A stretch of 64,000 nucleotides of DNA from Trichoplax sp. H2 (GCA_003344405.1 NOWV01000232.1:37990-101989); one strand, 5' to 3'. Shown: positions 27,022 to 41,253, numbered from the stretch's first letter. Numbers and translations: made by a program. Notes: generated by a model from the letters alone, not told the origin.

Positions 27022-28092
27022 GATTGAATACGTATAGATTTCACGTTAACAGTACGCTATAACGTGCTGTAATATAGAGTTGTATGCAATGAGATTAATA
27101 GCAATATTTTACTCCCTCATAGCGTAGCTGGTAAGTACAGTTAGTAGGGTTACAAGTAGGCTTTAAGTAATGGCTAATGTAACAATTTCGAAAAGTTTAA
27201 TTACATTAAACGTATCAATATTAATTATCGATGAAGAATCAAATGTATTATCCAGATTCTACCTATGCAGATAAACAGTTCAGTGCATGTAAATGTGAAT
27301 GTTTCTTTTCAGGAGGTACTCCATACATGACTCTAGTTGTACGTACTGTAACTCACCTACAGGATACTACAGTATTGCTATACTGTACGAGTACAGCGCA
27401 CACACTGGCTACATAGTTAAAAGCTAAAACTATGTTACTGTACCTGTAACTCATAATGCGAAAAGTTAATTGTAAATGCGTATACAAACGTTGGATCAAA
27501 CTTCATTTTATTGTTAACGCGAGCAACTAGCTGAACTATTGAAACTTGCAGCTTAAATATCATTGAAATGTTAAGTACAAAGATGATTTGCTCCAGTACC
27601 AACTTCTAAGAGGGTGATATCTGATTTCCTAACTACTGTACTGTATATCCGTCGAGCGGTTTTCATAAACATTGGAATCAGCTGAGTCATAGCCAGGGAG
27701 GGCGTATGTCCTTTAGCAAATCGATGACATGTCTAATGATTGCAAATGTACTCACTTGCACGCATCTTGTACTTCATACTATGTTACTCCTAATGTAGCT
27801 AATATCTATCTATTGACATCAAAATTTCAGATTCAATTTGAATTGACACTGTTATTTTACGTCTGTGGCGACGAAATCAACTCCATCTTTAGACGGTCAA
27901 ACGATTATCAAAAACAGCTTATGCACATTGACATTTGACATTTATCCTCATTTTTGCCTAGAATCAATGGTTGCTAGCTTACCTAGGGAAATTTAAAATG
28001 GCAACGTTAAGTCCAAGATCGGCAAAAAGGAGAAAATGGAAGACTTCCACCAGCAAACTTCGCTTTTAAACGCTGCACGATACTTGAGATAT
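27022..28092. other. Intergenic region between the VAT1-like genes, left part
   Basis: No gene is recognised. It has scattered GTACTGTAC-type motifs near 27340 and 27635. A short ATG frame at about 27998-28066 encodes a basic 22-residue peptide with nothing convincing attached. Confidence 0.5.
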
Positions 28093-28197
28093 TGTACTGT
28101 ACTGAGTACAGTGTGCAGCTTCAAAAATCACAGTACTGTACAGTACAGTACCTACTTTTTTATACTGTACTGTACAGTACTGTACTGTACTGTACTC
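28093..28197. repeat. Short GTACA/TGTAC palindromic array
   Basis: A 105-bp cluster of GTACA and TGTAC pentamers in both orientations, including a perfect head-to-head core near 28165-28185. It is the same repeat family as at 9077-9830 and 62340-62890. The open frames rich in Q, Y, S, T and V here are repeat translations. Confidence 0.85.
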
Positions 28198-28695
28198 TCC
28201 GAACTCATTTCCGCTCCCGCCCAGATCAGCTGATGAACGGCATGACGTTATTCAGAGACGGGAAAGCACAGTAGTTTGTTCAGATTTATGGACATTAGAA
28301 GAGGAATTTGCATAATTGTAGAGGAAAAATGGACTCCCAAAAGTCAAAGTTTATCGGGCAAATAGTCGCCCGAGTTGAAGAATTAGTCCTTGCTATGCCT
28401 TCAAACAGCGAGAAATGTTGAACTTTTGTACTCGGTTCGATCCAAGTAAAGATACCGTAGTACACTAATTCATAGTATTAGATTGTTTATATCCGACCCA
28501 TGATCATTTCAGTGACTAGAACTGCAATTATGAATGTGCGACCTACTCCAAACTACAGTAGCGACTGTAAATCAACTCGAATTTAGGTAAAATCGACGTT
28601 GATAGGTCCCTGAGTCTTTTGACTAAAGACTATATAGAATTTATCCAGACGCAAAAGCGCCAATGCCGTACACCACTACAAAAAAGATTAATAAG
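28198..28695. other. Intergenic sequence with a possible orphan exon
   Basis: A plus-strand frame at about 28150-28312 reads SADERHDVIQRRESTVVCSD and then WTLEEEFA before a TAA. It looks more protein-like than its surroundings but has no start, no partner exon and no family match. No other feature is seen. Confidence 0.3.
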
Positions 28696-28945
28696 GCTAT
28701 AATCCTAGCTGGCCAACAATTTTATGGACATTCATTTGAATGGATAGTTTACCAGTAGTAATTGATTGTTAAGATGAATTAATATTGTATATTCAATACT
28801 CGTATACTTGTACAATAAGCTATAATCCTAGCTGACCAACAATTTTATGGACATTCATTTAAGTGGGTAGTTTACTAGTAGTAATTAATTGTGAAGATGA
28901 ATTAATACAGTATTGCATGATAAATACTCATATACTTGTTCAATA
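28696..28945. repeat. Tandem duplication, 123-bp unit, two diverged copies
   Basis: GCTATAATCCTAGCTGGCCA begins copy 1 at 28696 and a near-identical phrase begins copy 2 at 28819. Both continue through TTTTATGGACATTCATTT and GATGAATTAATA and end near ATACTTGTACAATA or ATACTTGTTCAATA. Copies differ by about ten substitutions and a few small indels. Non-coding. Confidence 0.85.
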
Positions 28946-29729
28946 ATACAGTGTATATTCTTTAGCGAAGTACGATAAACTTTACCATTTGAACACCGTA
29001 TTACTAACACATTTATTGAATATTTTAAACGTAGTCATTCAAATACACAAAAGAAATGGAAGATATTGTCAAGACGCCAGCACAGCCACTGTGATATAGT
29101 CATCATATATACCCGTATAATATACCAAAGTTTTTATTATTAGCCCACGCAATAGTTATTAGTTAATTATATTAGACTCAACAAAATAAAAGTAATAAAC
29201 AACACTTTTATGGAATTTATGTCACTAGTGTAAATCCGTACACTCTTAAATTAATTTTGCCATATTTTTAGCTCATTAGGCTATGCTAAAGCTCTAATTG
29301 AGTACCGAGATTCTCATACGTAATTATTCTTGCTATACGTGTACGGCAAAATAGTCTGACAAATTGTATAAAGATGATTAACAAAGACAAAATAGTAATT
29401 AGTCTATAACAATATTATTTAGTTCCGTGGTGAGATATTTATGTACTATTTTTATTATTGTAATAATTGATTTTTTAATCCTACTTCGCTGATGGAGATT
29501 ACAGCCAAACGCATCATCAGGAATAACTTCGTTTTAGGATTCAGATTTCACGGAGATGACTATATCAGAATATATATATACATGCGAATAATACCAGGTT
29601 AACATTAAAATGGAAGTTATTACGTAAAAAAATCACAATTTTTAACGACATTATACATAATTATACTACTATATACTGTACAATGTTAGATCTATCAATC
29701 TAACCGATGCAGTCACGGACAGACAATCA
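28946..29729. other. AT-rich intergenic sequence
   Basis: I see no exon, RNA gene or repeat. It contains the presumed 3' untranslated region of the second VAT1-like gene. Confidence 0.5.
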
Positions 29730-32700
29730 TCACTGATTCTCATCATTCTCAGTTTCCTTTGGTGTCTGTATGTTCGCATTTTCATCTTTTTTATCTGAGT
29801 CCTCTTCTAATATCTCCTCTGGTTCATCGATTACTGATGCAGCTGCAGATGAAATGTTAACGGCGGGTGCTTTACTAGGTGACAATAAAACTTTGCCAAT
29901 ATTTTTACGCTGCATTAGTTGCTGGAAAGCATCTGCATACTAATTTAATGATTGAATGAATATGTCAATATTCTAGCGATATAATAGTTCCTCCACTTTG
30001 ACAGTGATAGATATAATTACACTTTTATTTACTGAATTATGTTAAATGATATAAAATAAGTACGGTTAGAAGCTAGAAGCCAAAATTGAATGCTCTTTAC
30101 ACTATTTAACTTACGTCTTCTAAAGCATAGACGGAATCAATATTGGGCTTAACAACGCCCTCATCGTACCACAGCAAAATATCTTGCATTGCTTTAGTTA
30201 GAAATTTTCCATGGTACTTTTGCATGACAGTACTAAAATTAATTCCGCCAATCGATTTATTTTCCGTTGCTAATTGTATTGGGATTTTATTAGAATTATT
30301 CCACCACTAAATAAAACAGGATAAAAGCAATATAAATATTGCGTTGAAAAATTAAGTACAGTATATTTTATGAGATTGAAGCGAAATTGAAATATAGTAA
30401 TAAGCTGTAGAGGTATACTTAAGCTTAGAAAAAGCGAGATACAGTACAATATTTTTAAGATATTCTTGAGATTTCGAGTGTTCTTATCATTATTTGTATT
30501 GACGCAAATATACAGTACTTAACAAGTATTACCATTTTGGCCATTTTCATAATACTACGATTTTCACCCGAGATAGATGTTGAAGCACCTAAAAATAAAG
30601 AAAGATCTTACAGATTTAGTCTTACTGATCATTATGTATCAATAGGTGCACTATGATCTACGTATTTCTCAACAGCGGTTATTTTTTGCTGATATAAGCT
30701 ACCACAACTATCTACTCTTTTTTAGATTTCTAGAAGCCCAACCCAATGGACATCCCAAGAATCGTACGGTGTTTGCTTATTTTGATTCATTATATGACTA
30801 ATTCTATTACTGTACTGTAAATTCACTGTATCATAGAAATTCAAATGAGGAAAGAAAAAGCTATTATACTATTTCCACATGTACACTGGTATTGAAAATT
30901 ATAAAGGTAAAAATTGTCAAGTAATACTGCCTACAGATAGAATAGAGTTATTGTAAAAATTTACTTAGTTCGCTCATCTAAGTATACAATCTTTCATTTC
31001 AACAGTTATAAAGTAAACGGTTCTTCTTACCAAATATGATATGTCTACCAAGAACTGCTGTGAGATCATAATTTCGTTTACTTTCGATGCCACCCAGTGA
31101 ATCTAAAACCAAATCGATACCATCTGGAGCTAACCTAAAAGATTGCATAGCATTTTACTACCGTACCAATGTAATAATGATAGTACAGTGTGATACTAAT
31201 CAATTATCAGTTACAACTTACAATCGAAAACAGTGGGTAATATATGATGAGAGTATCAGATAATTATCATAATATGGATATAACTGCAATAGGAAATGAT
31301 GTAACATACTTGCGAATCTCCTGTACGTAATCTTGTGTTCTGTAATCGATAACATGAGAATACCCGTTCGCTTTAACTGCTTCATGCTATAGAATCATAG
31401 AATTATAACGTTATGTGTTACCAATCCTGATATTTTGTACTTGTTCGTATACGAATAATGTTCACATAGAGGCTACTAAAAGATAAGTTTTCAGGTACTG
31501 TACCTTAGATGCAGAACTAGTCCCAAAAAGTGTGATATTTGGTATTTTTTGGCATAATTGTCCAACAGCAAAGCCCTATTTATATATAAGAACAATATCA
31601 ACGATATAAATTTTGCATCTTTTATCCGAAGTCTAAGGTAAGTGACATATTAAAAATGTTTTATGATACCAGTTATAGTACGGATAACCAAATTTTTACT
31701 TCGACTAGTTTCTGGTATAAGGTTAATAAGTTATATTTTATGAACTAGACTAATTGAATTAAAAATCACATTTTTAAAATTCTATAAAGAATTATATAAT
31801 AAGAACTGGACAAGTTCAAAACAAGCAATTTTAACACTACTTTTATTGATACATACCACACCACCGCCTGCAGAATGGCATAAAACGGTTTGCCCTTCTT
31901 GTATTCCGCCAAGTCTAAATAGCAATAAATAAGCGATAACGTAATTCATTGGTATCGCAGCTCCTTCTTCAAATGTCATCTGTTCAGGCATGGCAAAAGC
32001 TAGATCCGCATCCAAATTAACCCAAGAACTCCAACCTTGATGGTTTATACAAATGCCAATGACCCGCATTCCGACCTAACAGAATTATACAATAGATTTA
32101 CTATTGCAAGTATCGACCGTAATACGTCCTAAATTATGTATTTAGGAATACAAAATATTGATCTGCTGTACAGTAGTTCTTTCACAAAATGTGTTTATGC
32201 AATTATTAATACAAACGTTTTCATTATTAGCCAAAAAGAATTGAAATACCGTTACATATCTATATCTACCGTAAAATTATTAACTTCTTCGCCGACTGCA
32301 TCAATAATACCAGCTACTTCACAGCCAAGTACGCAAGGTAACTTTGGATGGATGTTACAATAGCCTTGTCGAATCATGATGTCGGAAAAATTAAGACCAC
32401 TAAAAGACCGTAACATTAGAAAATGGATGTTAACTCATGAATAACAAGGAATTATCGCTTTTGCTGATTAATTTCTTGTATAGTATAGCAACATTGCTAA
32501 ATCAAAGTCCACATGCCAAGTATTTACAATATTGGTATTATAACTCTAACGAGCTATGGAAGTATGAGAAAGGTTTAATTGAATAATTTCATGTCACTAG
32601 TTTCTAATTAAGTATTACCTATAGCGGTAGATTATTACCATAATATATCGCATTTACTCGCATGGGTGCGTAGTTATTGACAATTAGCTTCGTAGTACCC

Positions 32701-35700
32701 GTTGGAATAAGGAAGGATACAGTCAAATTACAGTCATTCCGATAACTTACGAAAGGATACTATTTCCTTCTATTATATATGCGTGGTAATTTTGCATAAA
32801 ATACTGTAATCTCATCTAAGAATCTTCATTATCACCGATTTTTAGAGTGCTTCAGTGATGTCACTTATGATAGTTTTTTTATTATTGCACGGTACAGTAA
32901 ATTTTTTACATTTTGCTCACCAGATTATATCATATTTTGATAAGTAATACCGAGTAGAATATGTGGGACTTATTTTAAAATGGCTGTATTAGTTATACGG
33001 ACGAAATAATATCTACGTATAATATTGTAACATTCGATAAAGATTATATAATAGAAATATGAAGACTACAGTGTATATATATATTTATGTGGTAAGTTCC
33101 AGGTATGTCACCATGTGATATGGTACGTCGGATTAAATTAAAAGAATTACTATGTACCAGCTGTAATGATATTTATGTTATATTACTATTGCTACATATA
33201 GACAAAGGGGTTATAGGATCAAAGCAGTATTTTGAAAGGTACACAATTCGTGGTAAATAATTAATATCTGCGTCAATAGTAATGGTAGAATACGCCGCAA
33301 ATACAAGTATAGCTACAATATACTGCAGACCACTATTTAACAATGCGGTAAATTTTTTTGATTTATTTTCATAATTAATGTATTAATGATATATATAAAT
33401 ATAAGTGCATTGTATGTGTTAGAATGATGATTATCATTGAAAATCAGCATTGAGGTGCTACATTAGCAATGAACAATCACAGGAGGTTTTGTAACAAAGT
33501 GCCGTTGTTATCAAAAATAAAAGAGTTGTAGTACTTGTATCGGGTTTTCACCAGTAGCATGCAAATTTTCATGAAAATGCAAAGCACCAGTAATGCAATA
33601 ATTTTCGTTAAGTTACCTGTGCTCTGCATTTAATTTTTTCATGATAAGAAAAATTCAAATTCAAGTTGTTACAATTTAAAGATAAAATGTGAATAAATAG
33701 CTTTAAGGAAGTAAAGTCAATACTTTCGTACAGATCTCGATTTCTCTTTTCTTAATGACTTACTGGATTACTTATTTCACACAGTTAAGCAAAATAAGTC
33801 AGATGTTAAATATCCAAGATGTAGTACAACAGCTGTGCGTAATTTTCCATTTATCATATAATGACATCAAAAGCTATTTTGATGTTGTAGTGCAGAGGAA
33901 AATTTAACAAGAATGATTTAAATTTCTTTAATGATATGATATTACAATGGGCAGTTCAATGTATGATATCCAAATATCAAAAATTAGTAAGAATGTCCAA
34001 GAGCTATTAGGCTACCCGATTTATAATGGCTTATCTAAATATTATGTCCTACTATAAAATGACAATTTGAAATAATAATACCGGTAATAGTATAATATGA
34101 TGATAATAACGTAGTCGGTCATAATTTTGTGCTTATCATTTTCAACTGTAGACGGTAATAGGCATGTTTATTACCATTGAAATGATCACACATTTTAGAA
34201 TCTGGTTTACATACGTACTGATTATAGCAGCACTTCAACCTTTAAGAATTAATTACAAGAGCATCTTAAATTTTACCCAAGTGGACCATTAAGGAAGTAG
34301 TCTATAAATTATAAAAACTACTATAGTAGTCGGATCAATGGTCTAATCTTCTTGATTGATCAGAATAGATTACTCATGTTTTTGCATCATATTTTCATAC
34401 AGTATAGCGGATTAAAAGGGGTGTGCGATGAAATTTATGATGAGGAGTAACAGAACTTGCAGAGTAATTAGAAAAAATAACGACGCATCTCACATCTAAT
34501 TTTACCCCCTCGGTTTCATTTATAATTGCTTAGCTATAGGAGCAGCCTAATCTAGTAAAAGCTTATAAAAAATTAAATTCATAGTAATAGTGTCAAAGTG
34601 CGATGTTTATCGTCAGGTAAAGACTATATTATACAGTACATACATGTACAGTATACACCTTTAGTTACACGTGTATAATCATCTGATGGATAAGAGTGAT
34701 ATCATACGAATTAGATTCCAAGGAAGCACAGAAGAGCAAATCTTGGATTTTGATAATCATAAATGATTGTACGTACAAATAATACATGTGAAATAGCAAA
34801 TTAAGTAGCACGGCAAATCGGATGTTAGTAAACCGACTTCATGTCGGTAGCTTTCAAAAAGTGAAGAAGATAGTAATAAAATACTGTAGTAAAGGCTAAT
34901 TATTAATATACAATTTCTGATAATTGCTTTAAAGTACAGTTATTTTATTCGCCCAAAAATAATATTATGGAAGGTTTTGATTAATGACGCAAGGGTAACT
35001 TTATATAACAATTTCAGTCCTCTTCATTAGTGTTTTGTCAATTTTAAGTCAACATATTTAATATTATTCGTAAAGCTATACTTCACGAATTGAAAAGTTA
35101 TATGACCAGGAATACTTAATACAATATGGATCAATTATACACTGATCGCTATTTTTCACCGGGTGTTTAATTTTATCTTTAAATGACTTTATAGTATGAT
35201 ACGAGCGAACATATGGAGAAAATAACCAAAACGATAAAAGTCTATCTCAATTGAAAAGTTATAAGACCAGGAATACTTAATACAACATGGATCAATTATA
35301 CACTGATCGATATTTTTCACCGGGTGTTTAATTTTATCTTTAAATGACATTATAGTATGATACGAGCGAACATATGGAGAAAATAACCAAAACGATAAAA
35401 GTCTATCTCAATAAAGTGAAACTGTTACAGTGGGTCCACTAAGTAATTTTTCAACATCATTCTATGATCGATCTATGTAAAATGATGAGCAGAACAAAGG
35501 TCGCGAACTACGAAAAATAAGCTAGTCGATCACAAAAACTACCGTATTATGTCAACGGAATAGTTGCAGTGTCCTAAATATTTTAAAATATAGCTAAATC
35601 AGCGATCGTCGTATTATTATCAGGCCTAAAATATGCTTTAATAAATTCTATGACCTCTTTGTTTCCTATCATCAATCCAAAGACTATTGCACTACTTGAA

Positions 35701-35918
35701 AATTATAGTTCACAAACAAGAAGCATGAAATTACTTAGTATTTTACTCCAGTTAGTACATATGCGTATTTACCATGTTTCGACTTTAATCCTAATTTGAC
35801 CTTTCCCAGGATTTTCAATAGGCCTATTGAGTATCTGTAATTTATCTAAGCTACCATAACCGGTTAAAACTAAGCGCTTATTCATTTCTTTGGATACACT
35901 CTCCTCTTCAGTAGCCAT
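29730..35918 (-). CDS. VAT1: VAT-1-like quinone oxidoreductase, copy B, with acidic C-terminal tail
   Basis: This is a second zinc-free VAT-1-type reductase with the same exon plan as copy A. Exon 1 (35773-35918) starts MATEEESVSKEMNKRLVLTG. A 3,373-bp intron (32400-35772) follows, far longer than any other here. Exon 2, beginning at 32399, reads GLNFSDIMIRQGY. The exon at about 31860-32075 has MTFEEGAAIPMNYVIAYLLL and CHSAGGGV. Further exons carry GFAVGQLCQKIPNITLFGT, SHVIDYRTQDYVQEI, GIDLVLDSLGG and a WWNNSNKIPIQLATENK exon at about 30110-30306. The last exon (from 29730) reads MQRKNIGKVLLSPSKAP and continues with about 50 residues rich in D, E, K and N that copy A lacks. Phases of exons 1-2 match copy A exactly. 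The glycine motif is SAGGGV in place of AAGGV. The frame is intact, so it is probably functional but diverged. Confidence 0.9.
35088..35411. repeat. Near-identical 161-bp tandem duplication in VAT1-like B intron 1
   Basis: Copy 1 starts at AATTGAAAAGTTATATGACC (35088) and copy 2 at 35249. Both run to GATAAAAGTCTATCTCAA. By eye they differ at only about four positions over 161 bp, so the duplication is recent. It is intronic and non-coding. Confidence 0.92.
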
Positions 35919-38714
35919 TCTAAGTACAAATAAATTCGAAAAGTGGCTTTTTGTTTATCGTTCAATTCAATCTAAGGAGAAAAAGTAGAGTATTGATATT
36001 TTCTTACCGTTCTATCGATGGGAAGTAATTCACTCAAAGGAGAAAAAATGAAATAATAGATTTATCAGCGATAGTTGCAGAGAAAGGAAGAAAAAATATC
36101 CGGTGGTACAATGGGAGTTTGTCCGACGTTAGAGACTTTTAGAGTTGGTATCGACACATTTATACCGTGCGAGTATTGCTCTTTTAGCAGTAGCTTAGTG
36201 AAAATACTTTGGATAGTGAGCTATAGTCTATACTCTACCATCAACGGTATATTATCCTTAATATTAGAAACAAAGTTTTGCACAGGACTGTAGATGTTTA
36301 CTGATCAATTTACTTTCCAGTACAATATACTCAAGACTTATTAGTGTTTGCCTTGAAAGCCTTGCCACGTGTCTTCACAATTTGAATCATGAATCACAAG
36401 TATGCCGATAACTTCACGGGTTTTCACCAAAAGCATGGAGTTAACTGGCTAGTCCATACATTTTGTGCTATGTCCACGTGATTTTGCCAATAATAAATTA
36501 ATTTCATGTGGTTGATAATAATGTGATTCTTAACCATAAATCTTCTGCTAGTGTCAATTTGCCGATAATTAAAACGATTTTGTATTCACTGGATTTGAAA
36601 TTCATATTTCATGTATCAAGTTGGCATAAAGAAAGCTACAGTTTATCTTAATTAACATGCAGTACAGTTCATTAAAATTTTATTGATGCTAGACAATGTA
36701 GATTTAGAAATTCGCTAGCAATAGCTCGCGTGACCTTTCTACACCATACATTACGAAATTAGAGTCGCTCTCACTTGTACTTAAGCACTTTTGTAAAACT
36801 ACGATTTATAATTTTCACAATATTCAGTCTCGATATAGTGTGCTTCACATGGTGGTACAGCCAGCCATACAACTGCTTACCCTGGTGATTGTTATTAAGA
36901 GCTATGTTTAAATTCCGCTATGCTACTTTAAAATTAATATTCTATATAGATCACAGCATAACTGTTACTATCAATTCAAAGATGAGCGCGACAAAACCAT
37001 ATCGAAATTTGGTACCTTAATTTCTTGGTTCTGTTGTACTCTGTCGAACACGAGGACTGTATTTGAACTAGTTAGTTATTTTTCCTTACGCTAATATTTA
37101 TATTTTAGATTTAATGGTATAATCAAATCGAAATTTCATCAGTAAGCGTCCCTACAGAGTATTTTATTCCATTTACCTTCTATTTCGTAAAAAAACTGTT
37201 CTATAGTCTATCCAACTTCATTTAAAACTACGTGCGAGTAATTTGGTTTTATATTTCATTTAATACTTCACTGCAGATGTGATTTGAAAATTTTATTGAT
37301 TATTGGCTACCATTAGCTTGCCAATGAAAAGTTGTTTTTGATTTTACTCTCTATGAGATTCTTACGGACACATTTAATTTTTTATTGGTAACGCTATCGT
37401 ATCATCTAAAATCGTACGAGTGCCTCTATTCGTCGTTAAATTGTATATCTTTTGATTCCAGTGTATTTTATTATTCTTCTCATTATTTTAAAGAATCCTC
37501 ATATAATAATACTGTATACTCGTATATGGACACCTAAAGCTAACTTTTTTCGAGTTATAAAACGATACCGTTTTGAGCATCTATTGTCTTTAATTGTACA
37601 TTTGTAAATGTCTATTTACCGGTAAATTAAAATTCATTAATCCTCTCATTCTGCCGAACAAATTAAAACATACTTATTCTTAGAAATCTAAGAATATTAA
37701 TTATCGACAACAATGAAACTATGTAGGAATTGGGCTTTCAGTTACTTATATGAAGGCGTATATATTACTAGCCACACTTTGTCTCTACAGTGTTGTAGCA
37801 AGGTGATTTCAGTATTACTGAATAATGTATCCTCACTCTAAGTAAAGCAAAGAGAAACATTACAGCACAGCATCTCTGCGGGAAAAATCCACTTCCCTTT
37901 TAATATAATGATAGACATTGTACGTCAATTTGCACCGAATTGACAATGTTACACAGTTATACCATATACCAATCGTGACGTAAACATCGGCGGTGTTCAA
38001 GTAGTGTAATGCCTCGACTTTTATTAATATCGATCATTTATTATAAATTGCTTCTTAATTAGTAAATTTTTGCAGCACATTATGCATTTGAAATAAAATA
38101 AAAATATTTCACAATAAATATGTGAGCAAATTAAACGTACAGTACATGTTGGGATATATGGGTGAAATTATGTAGTATCTTGGTTGTAATTGATTGCTTG
38201 CATATTACATCAAAATGAAGAAATTTTGCTAAAAAGGACGCTAAAATTATTAAATATTGAAATTTTGTATTATGACCGCTAAGTAGTTTTGAAAAGATAG
38301 TGTCCACAATATTGTACAGTATGTTATTTAAAATTTTACCATACAGGAGTTAATCCAAGCTGCTGTGGCGTTCCGCTTTCTACTATCTACCGACTTTACC
38401 CTCAAGTAGTGGCATGAAAGCAGCGAATGGAGATGCAGATAGTTAACTGCCGATGCAAATGTCCCATTTAGTAACTGAAAATTATATTGGTCAGAAGACC
38501 TTGAATTTTAGGGGCTAGTTGATAATTTGCGAAGTCATTAGAGTAAAAGAATGTAAAATCCTTTTAAATTAAAGAACTTTCATGGATGTAAGCTGATGAC
38601 TGATAGGAATCATGTAGTGTGTATTAGTTCTAAAACGAGCAAATAGCTAAGTTAGGTAAGCTTAATTAATTAACATTTCGGTATCTGAAAATGGATAATA
38701 ATTTCTTGTTTTGT
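35919..38714. other. Intergenic desert of 2.8 kb
   Basis: The longest stretch without a recognised gene. It holds the presumed promoter of VAT1-like B at its left end and the 3' side of CIBAR1 at its right end. Sequence is AT-rich with isolated TACAGTAC words near 36660, 38140 and 38315. Frames longer than 60 codons (such as 36075-36293) show no family resemblance. Confidence 0.5.
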
Positions 38715-41253
38715 TTAACCCTCATCATCCTCATCGTCGTCATCCTCAATTCGACCTTGAGTCTCTGTTGCATTTAACGACGTAGTGGAGTGTGCCTTCG
38801 TGATATCCAGTCTTGGACTGAGACTGTTGGCCTGTATCATATTTCGGAATTCCTATCGAGCGACATAGCAAAGGATTAGATATATATAAACAAGGCCGGT
38901 ACGGTAATTCATTTCGTAAACAGGGCTTCAATGATAGAATCGCTTAGAAAACGGGTTTTATATTTATACCTCCAAATCTTCTTCCTCATTAATATTGGCA
39001 ATGTATTGATCTGCTAACGTAAGAACTTCGAGCGCTTTCGCATGATAATGCATAGCACCGTGTATATAGTTGCCAAAGACAATCTTTAAAAACGTATGAG
39101 AAATGAAGTCATCATAGATAAATAGGCATTAATTGTCATTTTAAATGGATAGTTTCTAACCTTAATATCCCGAATCTTCTCCTTCTCAAAATTATCCATT
39201 TCTTCTTCGAGAGATTTAGTCTGCTTTTCAGCATCGTCTCTAATTTTGCTAGTATCACTTTCCAGCTATGATGTAAAGATAAAAATGAATTATGTACTTC
39301 TATTTCTCTAGCTTACTACGACGTATGATTAGGGATGAGGTAGATAAAATTTCTGTTATTATCGATTTTTATTTTTAATTACCTGCATCTGATTTTATGT
39401 TATAATAAATTAAAGCAATGAGTTAAGGATAAAGCTTTTAGCCTATTGCATTATGAAATTTTATGTCATCGAGCCCTCGTGCCATTGTTTCCATACTAAA
39501 TATATGCTAAATCAGACAGCTATGTCTCATATACGTATTAGCAATAATTCTGTACTCGTATTACATAGTTATCAAGATACGAACACAGAGTTAATTAGCT
39601 CTCTATGCGTGCATAGTTTGATTATGCAAGTATCAATAAATAACAAAGTTGTAAAAAATTAATCTCTTATTGGAACACAGATATACTAATTATGAAAGAT
39701 ACAATTTTGCTTTTATTAGCTGGCTCTTTTCCTTTAATTCTTTCCAATTGTTTTTCTTTAGCAAGGAGTTTATCGCGAGCTGTGAAACCATTTTTCAAAT
39801 CCTCCTATTTTTATCAAAGTTCAATTAAGCAAAATGGCTTTTCATCTGGTATGTTAGAATATAAATAAATAATTTTATTAGGAAACACTGTATCGTCGTT
39901 GCGTGATGCCAATGTTTCGCAACAAAAACCTATTTATTACAGCGATCATTCCAGCAGCTGTCGTACCTTCATATGTCTGCATGTGTGACTATATCGAGAA
40001 AATGGCTCTATAACTTTATTTTCAATGTGATCAGCCTAAGAAATAATTGTTAACACCGTGTTAATAGCACAAATAACTTTAAATTCTTAAGTAGTTACTA
40101 TTTACTAATGTATAGTAATAGATAAAAGGGAGGTAATTTTGCAAGGTGTAGATATATGTTGGATTTCGTCGCTTGATACTAAGATTCAGGATCTTACATG
40201 AGCTTGCATATGGCTTTGCAAGGCAAGAAAGCAATCTACAAATCCTCGTAAGCCGTTCTTAATAGAAATGGATTCTTCATCAGCATAGTCATTAACAGCT
40301 TTTGCAACAAGTTCTGATCGCAATTTCAGTCTGCCCGTCTTGGTGGCTAACACTTGGAATCTCTGGTTAATTATGGCCAGATGTTTTTCCACTCTGGTAA
40401 TTCGTTGGCTCAAAAATTTAAATTGGGCATCTCTATTTGCTCTAAAAAACGATATCCCATTTAATGAAGATTCCTTGCATATGCTACAGACCTCGACAGT
40501 TGGCCTTTAAAATGCTATCTCAAATTTATAGCTGAATGAGAATTTGAAACGGTTTAATATTACTATAAAGCAAATCATCCGTAATGGAAATGATACGATA
40601 AAAATATTTGAATTTCTAATACCGCACAGAATCTATGCTATTTAGTGATAAAGAAACTACAAATCGTTCACTTGTAGGCGAGCATCAACGATTCCACACT
40701 TTTTCACTGGAATGTCATGCCTACAATAAAATGCTGTGCACCTATACTGTATTTTATCTACCAATCTCTGCTAGACAACGATATTTTAATAGAGCGTATG
40801 GATTAAATACACATTGTTATCTATGGGAAAATGTTCATTTCTTGTCAATTTTAAATAATATGAGAGTGATGGTGAGTGGGATTTATTAATCGACCGTAAG
40901 GCACAGCAGTATGTTTACTGTGCATACCGTGTTCGTACAGTATATATATATCTAAAGTGGCGTTTAATCGTGCAATATGAAATGTTTATACATACATTTA
41001 AATTTTATTTTGACTTTTTAGTACCTATCCAGGGTAAATTAACAAATTTAGCCGCAGAAATAATAATTGCTTCTCAGTACATTATCGCATCGATTACATT
41101 TTTAACAATATTAGCCTAGCATAAAAATATATGTATAGTATATGGCCTATCTCCACTTATGACATGATTATCATTACTAGAGTTATGCTGCAATATTACT
41201 TACCTTTCCCTCTTGTTAGTAGGGCTACCAGGCGTATCCAAAAAAGAGCTCAT
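38715..41253 (-). CDS. CIBAR1: CBY1-interacting BAR domain protein (FAM92 family)
   Basis: A BAR-domain protein that in animals binds Chibby and remodels membrane at the ciliary base. Exon 1 (41204-41253) reads MSSFLDTPGSPTNKRER with an AG|GTAAGT donor. Exon 2 (about 40190-40468) gives RANRDAQFKFLSQRITRVEKHL and on through LKLRSELVAKAVNDYADE, closely matching the first BAR helix of FAM92A. Later exons hold VIEPFSRYSHTCRHMK (39976-40034), RDKLLAKEKQLERIKGK (about 39715-39815), EEEMDNFEKEKIRDIK (about 39160-39266) and AMHYHAKALEVLTLADQYI with NINEEEDLEV (38972-39090). The last exon (38715-about 38851) reads RNMIQANSLSPRLDITKAHS and ends in an acidic DDDDEDDEG tail like the human protein. About 290 residues and complete. 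The exon 1-2 join restores an Arg codon in phase. Confidence 0.92.

Noticed and set aside
28420-28450. A GGTTCGATCC word resembling a tRNA T-loop.
   Set aside because: No matching acceptor, D or anticodon stems can be placed around it.
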